From NCBI RefSeq assembly GCF_029989365.1, contig NZ_JAPRAQ010000013.1, positions 1 to 64,000 on the forward strand: a stretch of DNA of 64,000 bases. Reading direction: 5' to 3'. Positions 24,192 through 35,991 of the stretch are shown piece by piece. The notes below the pieces were generated by a model that saw only the letters and a list, made by a program, of their open reading frames with translations, was not told the origin of the DNA and made no database searches. Made by a program: the position numbers and the translations under genes. This DNA comes from Bradyrhizobium sp. Arg816. GTDB taxonomy: Bacteria; Pseudomonadota; Alphaproteobacteria; Rhizobiales; Xanthobacteraceae. Position 1 is the stretch's first letter, and the number at the start of each line of letters is the position of its first letter.

Positions 24192-24548
24192 CTATTTCGC
24201 CGCGTCCTTTGGTGGCGGCGCGTCCTGCTTCTTCTTCAAGTCTTCCGCGATCTTCACCTGCGCAGCCTGAAGATCGCCCAGCGTCTTCTGCAGGCCGGCC
24301 ACAACCGTCTTCAACGCATCGATCTGGCGGTTGGCGGCATCGAGCTTCTGCTGATGATCGAGCGTCAGCTTGGTGATCGTCTTCTGCAGGAAGTCGACGT
24401 TGCTCTGGAGGCAGCTCGTGCGCCGCTCCATGGTCTTCTCGACGGTGCAGATCTCGATGCCGGGCACGTCCTGCGCGCGGACCGGCGCAATCGCCAGCGT
24501 GGCGAGCAACAACATCGCGAAACAGACGCCGGCACTTCGAAGCAGCAT
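24192..24548 (-). CDS. Small secreted coiled-coil protein
   Basis: 118 residues. A signal peptide (about 1-25, LLRSAGVCFAMLLLATLAIAPVRA-Q) is followed by a short region with two Cys (IEICTVEKTMERRTSCLQ). A long helix (about 50-105, LTLDHQQKLDAANRQIDALKT...) is predicted to form a coiled coil. The end is Lys/Pro-rich (KKKQDAPPPK). Function unknown; probably periplasmic. It converges with the enolase-superfamily gene, 9 bases apart. Confidence 0.65.
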   Translation of the reverse strand: MLLRSAGVCFAMLLLATLAIAPVRAQDVPGIEICTVEKTMERRTSCLQSNVDFLQKTITKLTLDHQQKLDAANRQIDALKTVVAGLQKTLGDLQAAQVKIAEDLKKKQDAPPPKDAAK

Positions 24549-24735
24549 GCAGGTTCCTCGTCCAAATCAATCACGGCAATGTGCGCTTTTTGCGCGCCGA
24601 CGCCGGAGGCTACCACACTCGTACCGCATTCTCGCGTTGAGCTTGGCTTGTTCCCTTGGACGGGGAGCGGTGAACCGTGCGCGGAAGAAGAAGTGGGCGC
24701 TCTTTCCGCGACTTTGATTAGGGGAGATTTTTGGA

Positions 24736-24960
24736 ATGGCAACGCGCGATAGACGTCTAGCGGAATTCGATGGCGCCGGAGAACCGCCCCCTGGCCTGCC
24801 GGTCGAAGTGCTCTGTGAGGACCATAGCGGAACGTATCAGCTGCCGTTCGCCTGCCGCTATGTCGAGGGACGATGGCAGAACGATGCGGCAGGCGTCCCG
24901 GTGGAAGCCACCGTCATCGGCTGGCGCGTGCCGCGCGTCAAGCACTCGGGCTTCGCCTGA
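24736..24960 (+). CDS. Small hypothetical protein
   Basis: 74 residues from the ATG at 24736, with AGGGGAG about 11 bases upstream. The sequence is acidic in the first half and carries a compact LPFACRYVEGRWQN and VIGWRVPRV. There is no signal peptide. It resembles short conserved rhizobial proteins by composition only. Followed by a GC-rich hairpin. Confidence 0.55.
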   Translation: MATRDRRLAEFDGAGEPPPGLPVEVLCEDHSGTYQLPFACRYVEGRWQNDAAGVPVEATVIGWRVPRVKHSGFA

Positions 24961-24988
24961 CGAGCGGCGTCTGTCTCAAAATGCAACG

Positions 24989-25024
24989 GGGCCGCGCTCT
25001 GCCTTAACGAACGGAACGCGGCCC
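24989..25024 (+). terminator. Possible terminator hairpin after the small gene
   Basis: GGGCCGCG (24989-24996) pairs with CGCGGCCC (25017-25024) around a 20-base loop. It lies 28 bases past the stop, between convergent genes. No T-run; weak as an intrinsic terminator. Confidence 0.35.
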
Positions 25025-25240
25025 GAACGAATCGCGTCCGAATCAGCCGAAACGCCGTGTACGCGGCTGTTCACGGCTAGATGTCGCAACCAGCCCGCAC
25101 GCGTATACAATATCTGCGCAGCATGTGGCACGGCCCGAGCCGGCCACGGGTGCTAAAAGTTAACGGCTTCAAAGACATGGCTGCCGGGTGCAGCAGCCTG
25201 GGCCTCGCTCCCAAAACAGGCAGGCGGGCGCCGAGCCTGC

Positions 25241-25897
25241 CTAATATTCGACCTCGAGCTCCTCGATCTCGGCCGGCTCGTCCCTGGCCGCCCCGATCCA
25301 TTCCTCCATCTCGGGCATGGCCATGATGGTATCGGCATAGGCCTTCAGCAGCGGCTCGAGCTTGACGTCATAGGTCACGAAGCGCGTCACCACGGGGGCG
25401 TACATCGCATCCGCCATGGTGCGCCTCGCGCCGAACAGGAAGGGTCCGCCTGATTTCTCCAGGCAGTCGCGCCAGATGGAACAGACGCGGTCGATATCGG
25501 CCTGGGCGCGCGACCAGATCTTGAAGCCGGGGAAGTGCCCCTTCAGATTGACCGGCAGCGAAGCGCGCAACGTTGTGAAGCCGGAATGGATTTCGCCGCA
25601 GATCGAGCGGCAATGCGCCCGCTGGACGCGGTCATCAGGCAACAGACCGGCTTCCGGCATCGCCTCGTTGAGATATTCGGCGATCGCCAGCGTATCCCAG
25701 ACCACGGCGCCCTCGTGGCGCAGGCACGGCACCAGGATCGACGACGACAGCAGCAGGATTTCCGCGCGCGCCGACGCGTCGTCCGGCGCGGTGACGATCT
25801 CCTCGAAATCGAGCCCGGAAAATTTCGTCAGCAGCCAGCCGCGCAGCGACCAGGACGAATAGTTCTTGCTGCTGATGGTCAGTGTCGCCTTCGCCAT
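25241..25897 (-). CDS. Glutathione S-transferase
   Basis: 218 residues. The N-terminal thioredoxin-like domain shows SSKNYSSWSLRGWLL, where SSWSLR occupies the catalytic Ser region of zeta/theta-like GSTs, and ILVPCLRHEGAVVWDTLAIAEYLNE, the cis-Pro and SRAI-like segment. The C-terminal all-helical domain runs from about 85 to 205. Conjugates glutathione to an electrophile in the cytoplasm; substrate unknown. The tail ends in an acidic EIEELEVEY. Confidence 0.88.
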   Translation of the reverse strand: MAKATLTISSKNYSSWSLRGWLLTKFSGLDFEEIVTAPDDASARAEILLLSSSILVPCLRHEGAVVWDTLAIAEYLNEAMPEAGLLPDDRVQRAHCRSICGEIHSGFTTLRASLPVNLKGHFPGFKIWSRAQADIDRVCSIWRDCLEKSGGPFLFGARRTMADAMYAPVVTRFVTYDVKLEPLLKAYADTIMAMPEMEEWIGAARDEPAEIEELEVEY

Positions 25898-26066
25898 ATG
25901 GCCTCTTCCCTACGCCTGTGACTTGCACGCCGCCCGGCCCGCGGGAGTGCTCATGACCTGTGCTTCCCGCAAAAGGAGGAGCAAGCGATGTGCCAGTTTT
26001 GAGGGCGGTAGGGCTCCCGTTTGGCTTCGATATTGCATGACAGCACGGGAAGGTGGGCGTTTCAGT

Positions 26067-27290
26067 ATGATGTCGATGTATTATCAGGCCTTTCAGAACC
26101 ATATGGACCTCACCGCGCCGTGGCGGGCGGGAGCTTCGTCCGCGCTCAGATTCCTCAATCTGGTGCCGCAGGGCCTATCGGATCAGGTCGTCGGCCGGCT
26201 CTCCGCCGCGCTGGAGCTGATCTCCCGCTCCACCCTCACCTATCACCGTCCGGCCTACGGCATCGACAGCGTGATGGTGGGCAACCGTGAGGTCGGCGTC
26301 ACCGAGGAGGTCGCCTACGCGACGCCGTTCGGCTCGCTGCTGCACTTCAGGAAGGACGGCGTGCCGGAGCAGCCGCGCATGCTGCTGGTGGCGCCGATGT
26401 CGGGCCATTTCGCCACGCTGCTGCGCGGCACCGTGAAAACGCTACTGCAGGATCACGACGTCTACATCACCGACTGGCACAATCCGCGCGACATTCCACG
26501 CCGCGAAGGCCGCTTCGGGCTCGACGATTACACCGATCATCTCATCGACTTCCTCGGCCAAATGGGCCCGCGTCCGCATATGGTCGCGATCTGCCAGCCC
26601 TCGGTCTCGGCACTCGCGGCCGCCGCGGTCATGTGCGAGGGCAACCACCCCTCGCGGCCTGCGACGCTGACGCTGATGGCAGGCCCGATCGACACGCGCA
26701 TCCAGCCGACCAGGGTCAACGAGTTCGCCAAGAGCAGGCCGATCGACTGGTTCGAGCAGAACCTGATCAACTACGTGCCGGTGCAATGCCGCGGCGCGCT
26801 CCGCAAGGTCTATCCCGGCTTCGTGCAGCTCACGGCGTTCGTCTCGATGAATCTCGAGCGCCACATCAAGCAGCACATGGATCTCGCCAACCATATCGCC
26901 AAGGGCGAGAAGGAGAAGGCCGCGAGCATCAAGACCTTCTACGACGAATATTTCGCCGTGATGGACCTGCCGGCCGAGTTCTACATCGAGACGGTGCGTG
27001 ACGTGTTCCAGGAGCACCTGTTGCCGCAAGGCAAGTTGATGCACCGTGGCCGTCCCGTGAACACCAAGGCCGTCAGCCGCATGGGACTGATGACGGTCGA
27101 AGGCGAGAAGGACGACATCTGCTCGATCGGCCAGACGCTCGCCGCGCAAGACCTCTGCACCGGTGTGCGCGCCTATCGCCGCGTTCACCACATGCAGGCC
27201 GGCGTCGGCCATTACGGCGTGTTCTCGGGCAAGCGGTGGAACAACGAAATCTATCCGCTGCTGCGGGATTTCGTGCACGTGAATTCCTGA
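26067..27290 (+). CDS. phaZ: Intracellular polyhydroxyalkanoate depolymerase
   Basis: 407 residues from ATG 26067; a second ATG follows at once, and a longer frame to 25866 has no site. The family marks are MMSMYYQAFQNHMDL at the start, VYITDWHNPRDIP at about 132-144, and VAICQPS with Cys176 in place of the lipase-box Ser. The Cys nucleophile is the known feature of PhaZ1-type intracellular depolymerases. It also has the closing GVGHYGVFSGKRWN, where the His probably completes the catalytic triad. It breaks down stored PHB granules to 3-hydroxybutyrate oligomers. Single gene. Confidence 0.92.
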   Translation: MMSMYYQAFQNHMDLTAPWRAGASSALRFLNLVPQGLSDQVVGRLSAALELISRSTLTYHRPAYGIDSVMVGNREVGVTEEVAYATPFGSLLHFRKDGVPEQPRMLLVAPMSGHFATLLRGTVKTLLQDHDVYITDWHNPRDIPRREGRFGLDDYTDHLIDFLGQMGPRPHMVAICQPSVSALAAAAVMCEGNHPSRPATLTLMAGPIDTRIQPTRVNEFAKSRPIDWFEQNLINYVPVQCRGALRKVYPGFVQLTAFVSMNLERHIKQHMDLANHIAKGEKEKAASIKTFYDEYFAVMDLPAEFYIETVRDVFQEHLLPQGKLMHRGRPVNTKAVSRMGLMTVEGEKDDICSIGQTLAAQDLCTGVRAYRRVHHMQAGVGHYGVFSGKRWNNEIYPLLRDFVHVNS

Positions 27291-27332
27291 CTGTCATTGC
27301 CTGCCCCCAGACCGGGGAAAAACGGCACGTGC

Positions 27333-30300
27333 CTAATGCACTTGCTCGAGCAGCTCTTTCGCTTCCACGACTTCAGAAAGATTTCGCTCCACATCGAATT
27401 CGGCCAGCACGGGAGCGAGCACTTCGGATACCCCGCCTGCTCGGCCATTTCTTTTGTGCAGGCGTGCAAGCCCAAGGGCGCTGCGCAGCTCGAAAGTCTT
27501 CGTCTGCTGGTGTCGTGCGATCTCAAGCGCTCGGTTGAGGGAAGCTTCGGCACTGGCTTCGTCCGAAGGATCAAGACGCGACAAAAGTTCGCCGCGGGCG
27601 CGATGCAGCTCGGCATCAAGCCAATGCTGGCCGGATTGCCCGGTCCATGCGATCAATTCGCTCAAGATTTCCAGCCCGGTTTCGAGTTGGCCCGACGCAG
27701 CGTTCGCCACGGCGACCTGCATCCCCCAAAACGGCTCACAGAGATAGCAGTCATTCTCGTGCAGCAAGGTCCAGCCGCGACGCATTTCCGTCAGTCCGGT
27801 CATTCGGTCGCCGGCACGCCACTTGGCGAGGCCATCCAGGTAGGTGCCGGCGGCCACATACAACGGCATCGTGTGGTCGCGCGCGAGACCGAGCGCCAGG
27901 ATCGTCTCTGTCTGCTGCAACATGCCTCCGCATAGTCCGTCGAACACAGCGCGATGAACCAGCGCGTTGGCCTGGGACAGCGCCCGTTTTTCTCCCGAAG
28001 CACTCACCGCTTCGGCGGCGAGGCGGCGTGCCCGCGCGATCTTGCCAAGCGGCCAAAGCACCAGGGCAAGAAACCTCATGATAACGAACGGGAGATCCAG
28101 TGCCGAAGCCCTGAACGTCGCGGGATCCGGCTCGGCAGCATAGATCTCGAGTGCCTGCTCGAGACGCATGCTCGCGTTCAAGTAGTCACCGCCGAACCAG
28201 CAGGTAACCCCGCCCGTCCAATGTGCAACGACGGCGGCCACCGGTGAGTCCGGTCGTCGGTCAGCGGCGCTCCTGATGGCATCCGCCAGCTCCCGCATCG
28301 GAGCGAGTTCGCCGTGTGTCAGGCAAGCATTGAAGAGACCCGAATGGACCGGCGCGAGTTCAACGGGATCATTGATGTCGGCAGCGAACTGCCGGGCACG
28401 CGTCCATGCGGCAACCGTTTCGGGAGCGCTGTGGCCGAGGCTGCCTCGCAACGCACGGCCGTATGCGATTTGAAGATGCAGCCTGCTCATCATCCGGCGG
28501 GGATCATCTGGCACCTCATCGGCGGACGCAATCGCCTTGCCGAGATGCGCAATCGCCTCGGAATAGGCCGAGCGCTTCAGCGCCTGCTGGCCCGCCTTGC
28601 GCCACCATTCGAGGGCGACCTCGCTCAGCCCCGCCTCGGTGAAGTGATGCGCCAGAACTTCCGGCTCAGTCTCGGCGACGGCCGGAAACTTCTCACGCAA
28701 GACATCGCCGATGCGCTTGTGAAGCACCTGCCGTTTGCTCTTGAGCAGGCCTTCATAGGCCGCTTCCTGAACGAGAGCGTGCCTGAAGCTATAGTTTGCG
28801 TCGGGCGGCGTCCCGCGACGCACCAGCAGTTCCGCCTCTTCGAGTTGCGTCAGCGCAGCGCTCAGCGTCAGATCATCGCGTCCTGTCACATATCTTAGCA
28901 GCGCGTATGAAAAGTCGCGGCCGATGGCGGCGCCTATCTGCGCCACCTCCTTGACGGGAGCCAGCCGGTCGAGCCGCGCCATCAGCGAATCCTGCAGCGT
29001 CGCGGGAATAGCGAGCGGCGGAAGCGGACTATCGAGGCGATAACGTCCGGAATCTTCGGTGAGCAGTCCGGACTCCAGCACCATCTTGGTCAGTTCCTCG
29101 ACGAATAGCGGGATGCCGTCCGTCTTGTCGATGATCTGCTCCATCATCTCGCGCGGCAGCTGGCGGCCAACGGTCACCTGCTCGACCAGCGCACGCGTGT
29201 CCTGCCGGTCGAGCCGGTCGAGCCGCAGCAGACTGACGTTGCCAAGGCCCGACCAGGAGGGCTCGAACTCCGGCCGGGATGTCATGAGCATGAGTATTGG
29301 CAACCCCCTGATCCGGTCGACCCCGAGATCGAACAGTTCAAGTGTCGTGGCATCGGCCCAATGCATATCCTCGCAGATGATCAGCAGGGGTTGCTCTCGC
29401 GCCAACCCCTCGAGCTGATCGAGAAGCGAGGCAAACGTCTGTCGCCGCTGCTGCGCCGGGCTCAAACCGAGCGGCGGATAATGGTCGCTGGTTGGAATCG
29501 AAAGGAGCGCCGCAATGAGCGGTGTCGCCCGGGCGACCTGCTGCGTTCCAAGCGCCAGCATTGTCTTAAGCTTGTCGAGCTTTTGCTCCGGCGTGTCGTG
29601 CGAGCGGATACCGGCTGCGCGCTCCAGCTGCGCGACAAAGGGATGAAGCGCGCTGTTGGTGTGGTAGGGCGAACACTGATATCGCACCCGGCGGTGCGCC
29701 CCTAACGCGGGGTTCTCGGACAGCGTTGCGACAATGCGCGACTTGCCGATGCCCGCTTCGCCGGAGATCAACACCATCTGGCCCTGCCCCTGCCATGCCA
29801 ATCGCTGGCGCGAGAGCGTGAATTCGATCTCATCCTTGCGACCGACAAAGCCGATCGAACGCGCTGCGCGGACCGCCTCGAAGCGACTTTCCGATGCGGC
29901 CGCCCCCTCGACCGCCCAGACCGCGATGGGTTCGGCTATCCCCTTGACCTCGCGGCGGCCGAGATTGCGAAAAGTGAAGAGATCGCCAAGGAGCCGGCGC
30001 GTCGACGAGGCGACGACGACCACTCCCGGTTCCGCCAGGCTCTGAAGCCTGGCAGCGAGGTTTGGTGTATCGCCGACCGTTGCGTGCTCCTCAGACGCGT
30101 CTCCGCTGATGAGGTCGCCGACCACCACGAGCCCGGTCGCGATTGCGATCCGCAGTTCAACTCGTTCGTCAGCGCCCGTTTTGAGTTGCCCAATCGCAGA
30201 AATGGTGTCGAGGCCCGCTCGCACTGCGCGCTCCGCATCGTCCTCGTGGGCGCGGGGATAGCCGAAATAGACCAGTATTCCGTCACCGACGAACCTGGCG

Positions 30301-30671
30301 ATCCTGCCGTCATAAGCAGCAATGACGCTCGCACAGGCGGCGCGGTAGGCCCGGATCACTTCCCACATGTCCTCGGGATCGAGACGCGCCGAGAGCGCAG
30401 TCGAGCCGACCAGGTCGCAAAACATAACGGTCAGGTGACGCCGCTCGGCGTCGTGAGGAGGAGCCGGTGATGCGATCAACGCAGCTGGATCGAGGTCGGC
30501 AATGGCACGCAGCATTTTGCGGCGATGGCCAAGCAGGACTCCGAGCTTGTCGAAGTCCTCGGCCATCAGTTCGGGAAGGACGCCCATGTCGATCCCATTT
30601 TGGACAAAACGCTCTGCGTATTGTCCAAGCCCCAGCTTCTCGAGCCATTCCGCAATCTGCATTGGCTCCAC
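27333..30671 (-). CDS. SAM-domain, class III cyclase, AAA-type ATPase and TPR regulatory protein
   Basis: 1112 residues. A SAM-like domain is at about 3-62. A class III nucleotide cyclase domain is at about 78-250, with metal residues Asp86 (FCDLVGST) and Asp130 (GDGILVYFG) and substrate segment VGDTPNLAARL. An NTPase of the STAND/AAA type has Walker A GEAGIGKS at about 304-311 and Walker B LLIICEDMHWAD. A long TPR-like region follows (about 700-1112, LEWWRKAGQQALKRSAYSEAIAHLGKAI). Such proteins are thought to sense a signal through the TPR/NTPase part and make cAMP. GTG at 30671 or ATG at 30662 may be the start. Confidence 0.88.
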   Translation of the reverse strand: MEPMQIAEWLEKLGLGQYAERFVQNGIDMGVLPELMAEDFDKLGVLLGHRRKMLRAIADLDPAALIASPAPPHDAERRHLTVMFCDLVGSTALSARLDPEDMWEVIRAYRAACASVIAAYDGRIARFVGDGILVYFGYPRAHEDDAERAVRAGLDTISAIGQLKTGADERVELRIAIATGLVVVGDLISGDASEEHATVGDTPNLAARLQSLAEPGVVVVASSTRRLLGDLFTFRNLGRREVKGIAEPIAVWAVEGAAASESRFEAVRAARSIGFVGRKDEIEFTLSRQRLAWQGQGQMVLISGEAGIGKSRIVATLSENPALGAHRRVRYQCSPYHTNSALHPFVAQLERAAGIRSHDTPEQKLDKLKTMLALGTQQVARATPLIAALLSIPTSDHYPPLGLSPAQQRRQTFASLLDQLEGLAREQPLLIICEDMHWADATTLELFDLGVDRIRGLPILMLMTSRPEFEPSWSGLGNVSLLRLDRLDRQDTRALVEQVTVGRQLPREMMEQIIDKTDGIPLFVEELTKMVLESGLLTEDSGRYRLDSPLPPLAIPATLQDSLMARLDRLAPVKEVAQIGAAIGRDFSYALLRYVTGRDDLTLSAALTQLEEAELLVRRGTPPDANYSFRHALVQEAAYEGLLKSKRQVLHKRIGDVLREKFPAVAETEPEVLAHHFTEAGLSEVALEWWRKAGQQALKRSAYSEAIAHLGKAIASADEVPDDPRRMMSRLHLQIAYGRALRGSLGHSAPETVAAWTRARQFAADINDPVELAPVHSGLFNACLTHGELAPMRELADAIRSAADRRPDSPVAAVVAHWTGGVTCWFGGDYLNASMRLEQALEIYAAEPDPATFRASALDLPFVIMRFLALVLWPLGKIARARRLAAEAVSASGEKRALSQANALVHRAVFDGLCGGMLQQTETILALGLARDHTMPLYVAAGTYLDGLAKWRAGDRMTGLTEMRRGWTLLHENDCYLCEPFWGMQVAVANAASGQLETGLEILSELIAWTGQSGQHWLDAELHRARGELLSRLDPSDEASAEASLNRALEIARHQQTKTFELRSALGLARLHKRNGRAGGVSEVLAPVLAEFDVERNLSEVVEAKELLEQVH

Positions 30672-30977
30672 CGATCGTGTGGTTGGCAGTTAGCAGAATT
30701 TTGGACCACGGCGTGCGGGGACAATATCGCAACGTCACCATGATGGCACGTCTTGTTTGTTGCGCGACAACTTAGGTTGCTCAGTACCGATGCCGCTTCC
30801 AAGCAAAGACATTGCTCGACGCGAACGGCGGCGCTACTAAAAATCGTCTGCACGCAGCGTTGAACGACAGAAGTTGCGATGAGCCGTCAACCACTCGCCT
30901 TCAGACCTGACGTCGGCACTGGCACTGGTGCCCACATCACGATGCCAAGCAGACGTCTTCCGTGAGCACAATTGTCT
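30672..30977. other. Intergenic region, no gene seen
   Basis: About 306 bases between two minus-strand genes, presumably holding the promoter of the cyclase gene. No repeats or recognisable sites. Confidence 0.35.
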
Positions 30978-31493
30978 TCATTCCTTGTCCTTGGGCACTT
31001 CGTAGTTGCGCGCCATCGTTCCCGCCGCAACTTGAAGCGAAGACCCAACGACCCAACAGCCGACGAGAAAGGCTATCAGCCCATTGGGTAGGCTTTGATC
31101 AAGGACAAGGATGCTGACGGACAGAGTTGCTGCAATCGCCGCGCCGAACGTACCGGCCGCACTCATGATCTCAGCAACCTCAGAGCCGTTGTATTCTTCC
31201 GAGGTGCTCGAAATCGACTTCCGAGCGACAGACCGGGACAAATCAATTCCAACATAATAGCTGAGAGCTCCGTAGAGCATCGTTAGCAGCACGATCCAGC
31301 CGCTTTCAAAAAGCCCGCCTTTCTGACGCAACAGGGTCGCACCCACATAGAGGCCGCAAGAGGCCCCAACGGCTGCGAGCCCAATTCTTTCGAGAAGATG
31401 GGCCGACTTGATAAGACTGGAACGGGCGATCCCAAGATTACCGGCGTACCTCGTTAGGGAAAATGCGCTGGAAACTGCGTTGCCTTTCTTCAT
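30978..31493 (-). CDS. Integral membrane protein of unknown function
   Basis: 171 residues; GGAGCCCCCC lies directly upstream of the ATG. Four hydrophobic segments are visible at about 36-55, 66-82, 110-130 and 137-158. A soluble loop (residues 83-108, RSVARKSISSTSEEYNGSE) links the second and third. No known family. Confidence 0.65.
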   Translation of the reverse strand: MKKGNAVSSAFSLTRYAGNLGIARSSLIKSAHLLERIGLAAVGASCGLYVGATLLRQKGGLFESGWIVLLTMLYGALSYYVGIDLSRSVARKSISSTSEEYNGSEVAEIMSAAGTFGAAIAATLSVSILVLDQSLPNGLIAFLVGCWVVGSSLQVAAGTMARNYEVPKDKE

Positions 31494-31977
31494 GGGGGGC
31501 TCCTTAGTAAGTAGCAGCCTACCGGCCGACCCCGATTAGAAGCTGCGTGGACGCGTTTCGCGATGCCCTTGATTCCAATTTCCAAAAGATGTGGCTGAGT
31601 GATGGGGCTGGCTTGCTCGTAACCAAGACGAGAGCCAAACCAAAGCTGCGAGCTCGCGGCTTCGCAGGCATTGCATCTCACCCTTGTCTGTCAGTCAGCT
31701 CCGGGTGCAGCAATTTCTTGGAGGAGAGTTAGCTCGAAAAGAGAGTGATGGACTATGAGACTGTTCACATACTCCCGTTCCCTGTCGCTCCATCCAGTCA
31801 CGATCTCAGGAGGACTAAGTTTGCATCGTTGCATACGCGGGATGTCGCCGCCTGCTGAAGGAATGGCCGGAATGCTTGCCCTGAAGCCCAGCGCCTCACG
31901 AATTCACGGGCACGAAGCAGGCGATCTCGCTGGCGAAGCGGCACCGATTTGGATTCTGATTTTGACGTGAAAACGCT
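31494..31977. other. Intergenic region, no gene supported
   Basis: 484 bases. A short plus-strand frame at 31755-31970 has an upstream ATG but no site or family. Nothing else recognisable. Confidence 0.35.
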
Positions 31978-32901
31978 CTACGCGTCCTGCCCGCCATGGG
32001 CTTCGCGACGCCATGCGCCCGGACTGACGCCGACCATCTGCGTGAACACGCGGGTGAAATGGCTTTGATTGGCAAATCCGGCCGAGATCGCAATCTCGGA
32101 CAACGGCAGGTTGCGGACCGTCATCAGCTGCGTGGCCGCCTTCACGCGCTGACGCAGCAGCCATTGATGCGGCGGCAGGCCGGTGGAGATCCGGAATGCG
32201 CGTGAAAAGTGGCTGACCGAAAGGCCGAGCTCGGTCGCGATCTGCTCCAGCGCGACCTTGCCTGAGAGATCGGATTCGAACCGGTCACACGCGCGCTTCA
32301 CCTGCCATGGCGCGAGGCCGCCACGGTTAGGCTCTGCGACAGGCTTCAGCCCGCCATAGGTCTGGGCGACGTGGGCGGTGAGCGCGAGCATCATGTGATC
32401 GACGAAAAGCTGGTTGGTCTCGTCAGGCCGACGCAGTGCTTCCTGCAAGGTGGCGCCGATATGACGGATGACCCCGTCGTCATGGCCCACACCGGGCTCG
32501 TAAGAGAGTTCGCCAATGCGCGGCGCGCCCGGTTGCCTCGCCATGTCGTGAAGGGCCGAGCGCGGCAAATAGAAGAAGAGCGAGTGAAACGGCTTGTCGA
32601 TCACGTAGCGCGGGTCGCGCTTGAGGTCGTACAGATAGGTCGCGCCTGCACGAATATTCTCCCTGGTGACGTAGCGGCCTTCCTCCCAACATTCGCAAGC
32701 GGGATAGTCGCGGAGCTTCAAGCTGACGAGGTAAGCATCCTCCGCCGGCAACGAGCCGGAAAGCTCGGGCGTCGGCTTGTCATTGCGGACCTCGGTGACC
32801 GCGAGTTCCGCACTGCGCAGCGAGCGCGTGATCAGAACCGGAGCTTCCGTCACGCGAAAGCCCCGCCCGAGCCTCTGCCCGTAGACGCCTGCTTCTGTCA
32901 T
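31978..32901 (-). CDS. AraC-family transcriptional regulator (paralogue B)
   Basis: 307 residues with a binding domain (CECWEEGRYVTRENIRAG, LYDLKRDPRYVI) and two C-terminal helix-turn-helix motifs (VALEQIATELGLSVSHFSRAF; LSEIAISAGFANQSHFTRVF, then GVSPGAWR). It aligns along its length with the regulator at 4459-5388. The adjacent genes are a membrane protein and the end of the ABC operon, so no target is obvious. Confidence 0.9.
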   Translation of the reverse strand: MTEAGVYGQRLGRGFRVTEAPVLITRSLRSAELAVTEVRNDKPTPELSGSLPAEDAYLVSLKLRDYPACECWEEGRYVTRENIRAGATYLYDLKRDPRYVIDKPFHSLFFYLPRSALHDMARQPGAPRIGELSYEPGVGHDDGVIRHIGATLQEALRRPDETNQLFVDHMMLALTAHVAQTYGGLKPVAEPNRGGLAPWQVKRACDRFESDLSGKVALEQIATELGLSVSHFSRAFRISTGLPPHQWLLRQRVKAATQLMTVRNLPLSEIAISAGFANQSHFTRVFTQMVGVSPGAWRREAHGGQDA

Positions 32902-33173
32902 TTCAATATTCCATCCGTGAAAGGCACGTCCGCGTCGGCCTCTCCGAGGCGATGCATTATCGGAGATCGACGGCCGACGGTCCAGCTTCGCCGCATTAAC
33001 ACATAGATTGTGGCAGGCGGTCGCACTCCGTCGCGGCGAGGTGAATTCATTGTGATTTCAGCACGATTCCACAGGCTTGGCATCGCGAAGGACACCGCCG
33101 TTAACGTGTGCGGCAGATCATGGCGCGATTTTATCGTGCGTTCTCGAAAGCATCCGCTACGCGCCTTCGCGCG

Positions 33174-35042
<1,869 letters not shown>

Positions 35043-35051
35043 GCGATTGCC

Positions 35052-35978
35052 CTAATAGCCGCGACTGCGATCGACGCGCCCCGGCAGATCTTCGCCGCGG
35101 CGGTGGCGGGCGATGACGTCGAGCACGAAATCGACGGCCGTATCAGGCGTCGTCATGCTGGCATTGTGCGGCGTCAGCAGGATGCGCGGGTGGCTCCAGA
35201 ACGGATGGCCCGCCGGCAGCGGCTCGGGATCGGCGACGTCGAGCACCGCACCGGACAGCGCGCCGCTGTCGAGCGCCGCGAGAAAATCGGCTTGGACGAG
35301 ATGCGGGCCACGCCCGACATTGACGAGCCCTGCTCCGCGCGGCAGGCGCGCGAACAGATCGGCATTGAGGATGCCGCGGGTCTCGTCTGTCAGCGGCAGC
35401 AGGCAGACGAGGATGTCGGCCTGCGCGAGAAACTCTGGCAACGTGTCGGTACCGGCGTAACAGGTGACGCCTTCAATCTCGCGCGGCGAACGATTCCAGC
35501 CGAGAAGCGGGAAGTCGAACGTCTTGAGCCGGTCGAGTACGGCCTGGCCGAGCTGGCCCAGCCCCATCACGCCGACACGACGACGTTTGGCCGGCGTGAT
35601 CCGGATCTCGCGCCAGACCTGTTCCCTCTGCTGGCCGACGAAGTGCAGGAGATCGCGATGCAGGGCGAGCACGGCCATGGTGACGTATTCCACCATGGTC
35701 TCGGCGATGCCGGGCTCCAGCATGCGGACGAGCGGAATGTGCGCCGGAACTTTCGTGGCATCGAACTGATCCACGCCCGCACCGACCGAAAAGACCAGCT
35801 CGAGATTGGGAAAGGTCGTCGCGATGTCATCCGGCGGCACCCAGGCCACGAGATAGCGCACCTCGGCGGGATCGCCGATGTCGGGCCAGAGCCGGAACGG
35901 CACATCGGGCGCGCGCTCGGCGAAGAAGCTCGCCCATTCGGCGCCGCGAACCATGTTGGCCTTGTAGAGAACCGTCAT
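35052..35978 (-). CDS. 2-hydroxyacid dehydrogenase (glyoxylate/hydroxypyruvate reductase type)
   Basis: 308 residues from the ATG at 35978; an upstream extension to 36029 overlaps the previous gene. The NAD-binding Rossmann motif GVMGLGQLGQ is at about 138-147. Catalytic residues of the D-isomer-specific family appear as Arg in NVGRGPH, Glu in DVADPEPLP and His in LTPHNAS. A short N-terminal lid suits GhrA-like enzymes. In this operon it could reduce the 2-oxoacid made by the preceding FAD oxidase. 13 bases separate it from that gene. Confidence 0.88.
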   Translation of the reverse strand: MTVLYKANMVRGAEWASFFAERAPDVPFRLWPDIGDPAEVRYLVAWVPPDDIATTFPNLELVFSVGAGVDQFDATKVPAHIPLVRMLEPGIAETMVEYVTMAVLALHRDLLHFVGQQREQVWREIRITPAKRRRVGVMGLGQLGQAVLDRLKTFDFPLLGWNRSPREIEGVTCYAGTDTLPEFLAQADILVCLLPLTDETRGILNADLFARLPRGAGLVNVGRGPHLVQADFLAALDSGALSGAVLDVADPEPLPAGHPFWSHPRILLTPHNASMTTPDTAVDFVLDVIARHRRGEDLPGRVDRSRGY

Positions 35979-35991
35979 GCCGCCAGCACTC

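Noticed and set aside
31755..31970. 71-residue plus-strand open frame between a membrane protein gene and the AraC gene
   Set aside because: No ribosome-binding site and no sign of conserved motifs.
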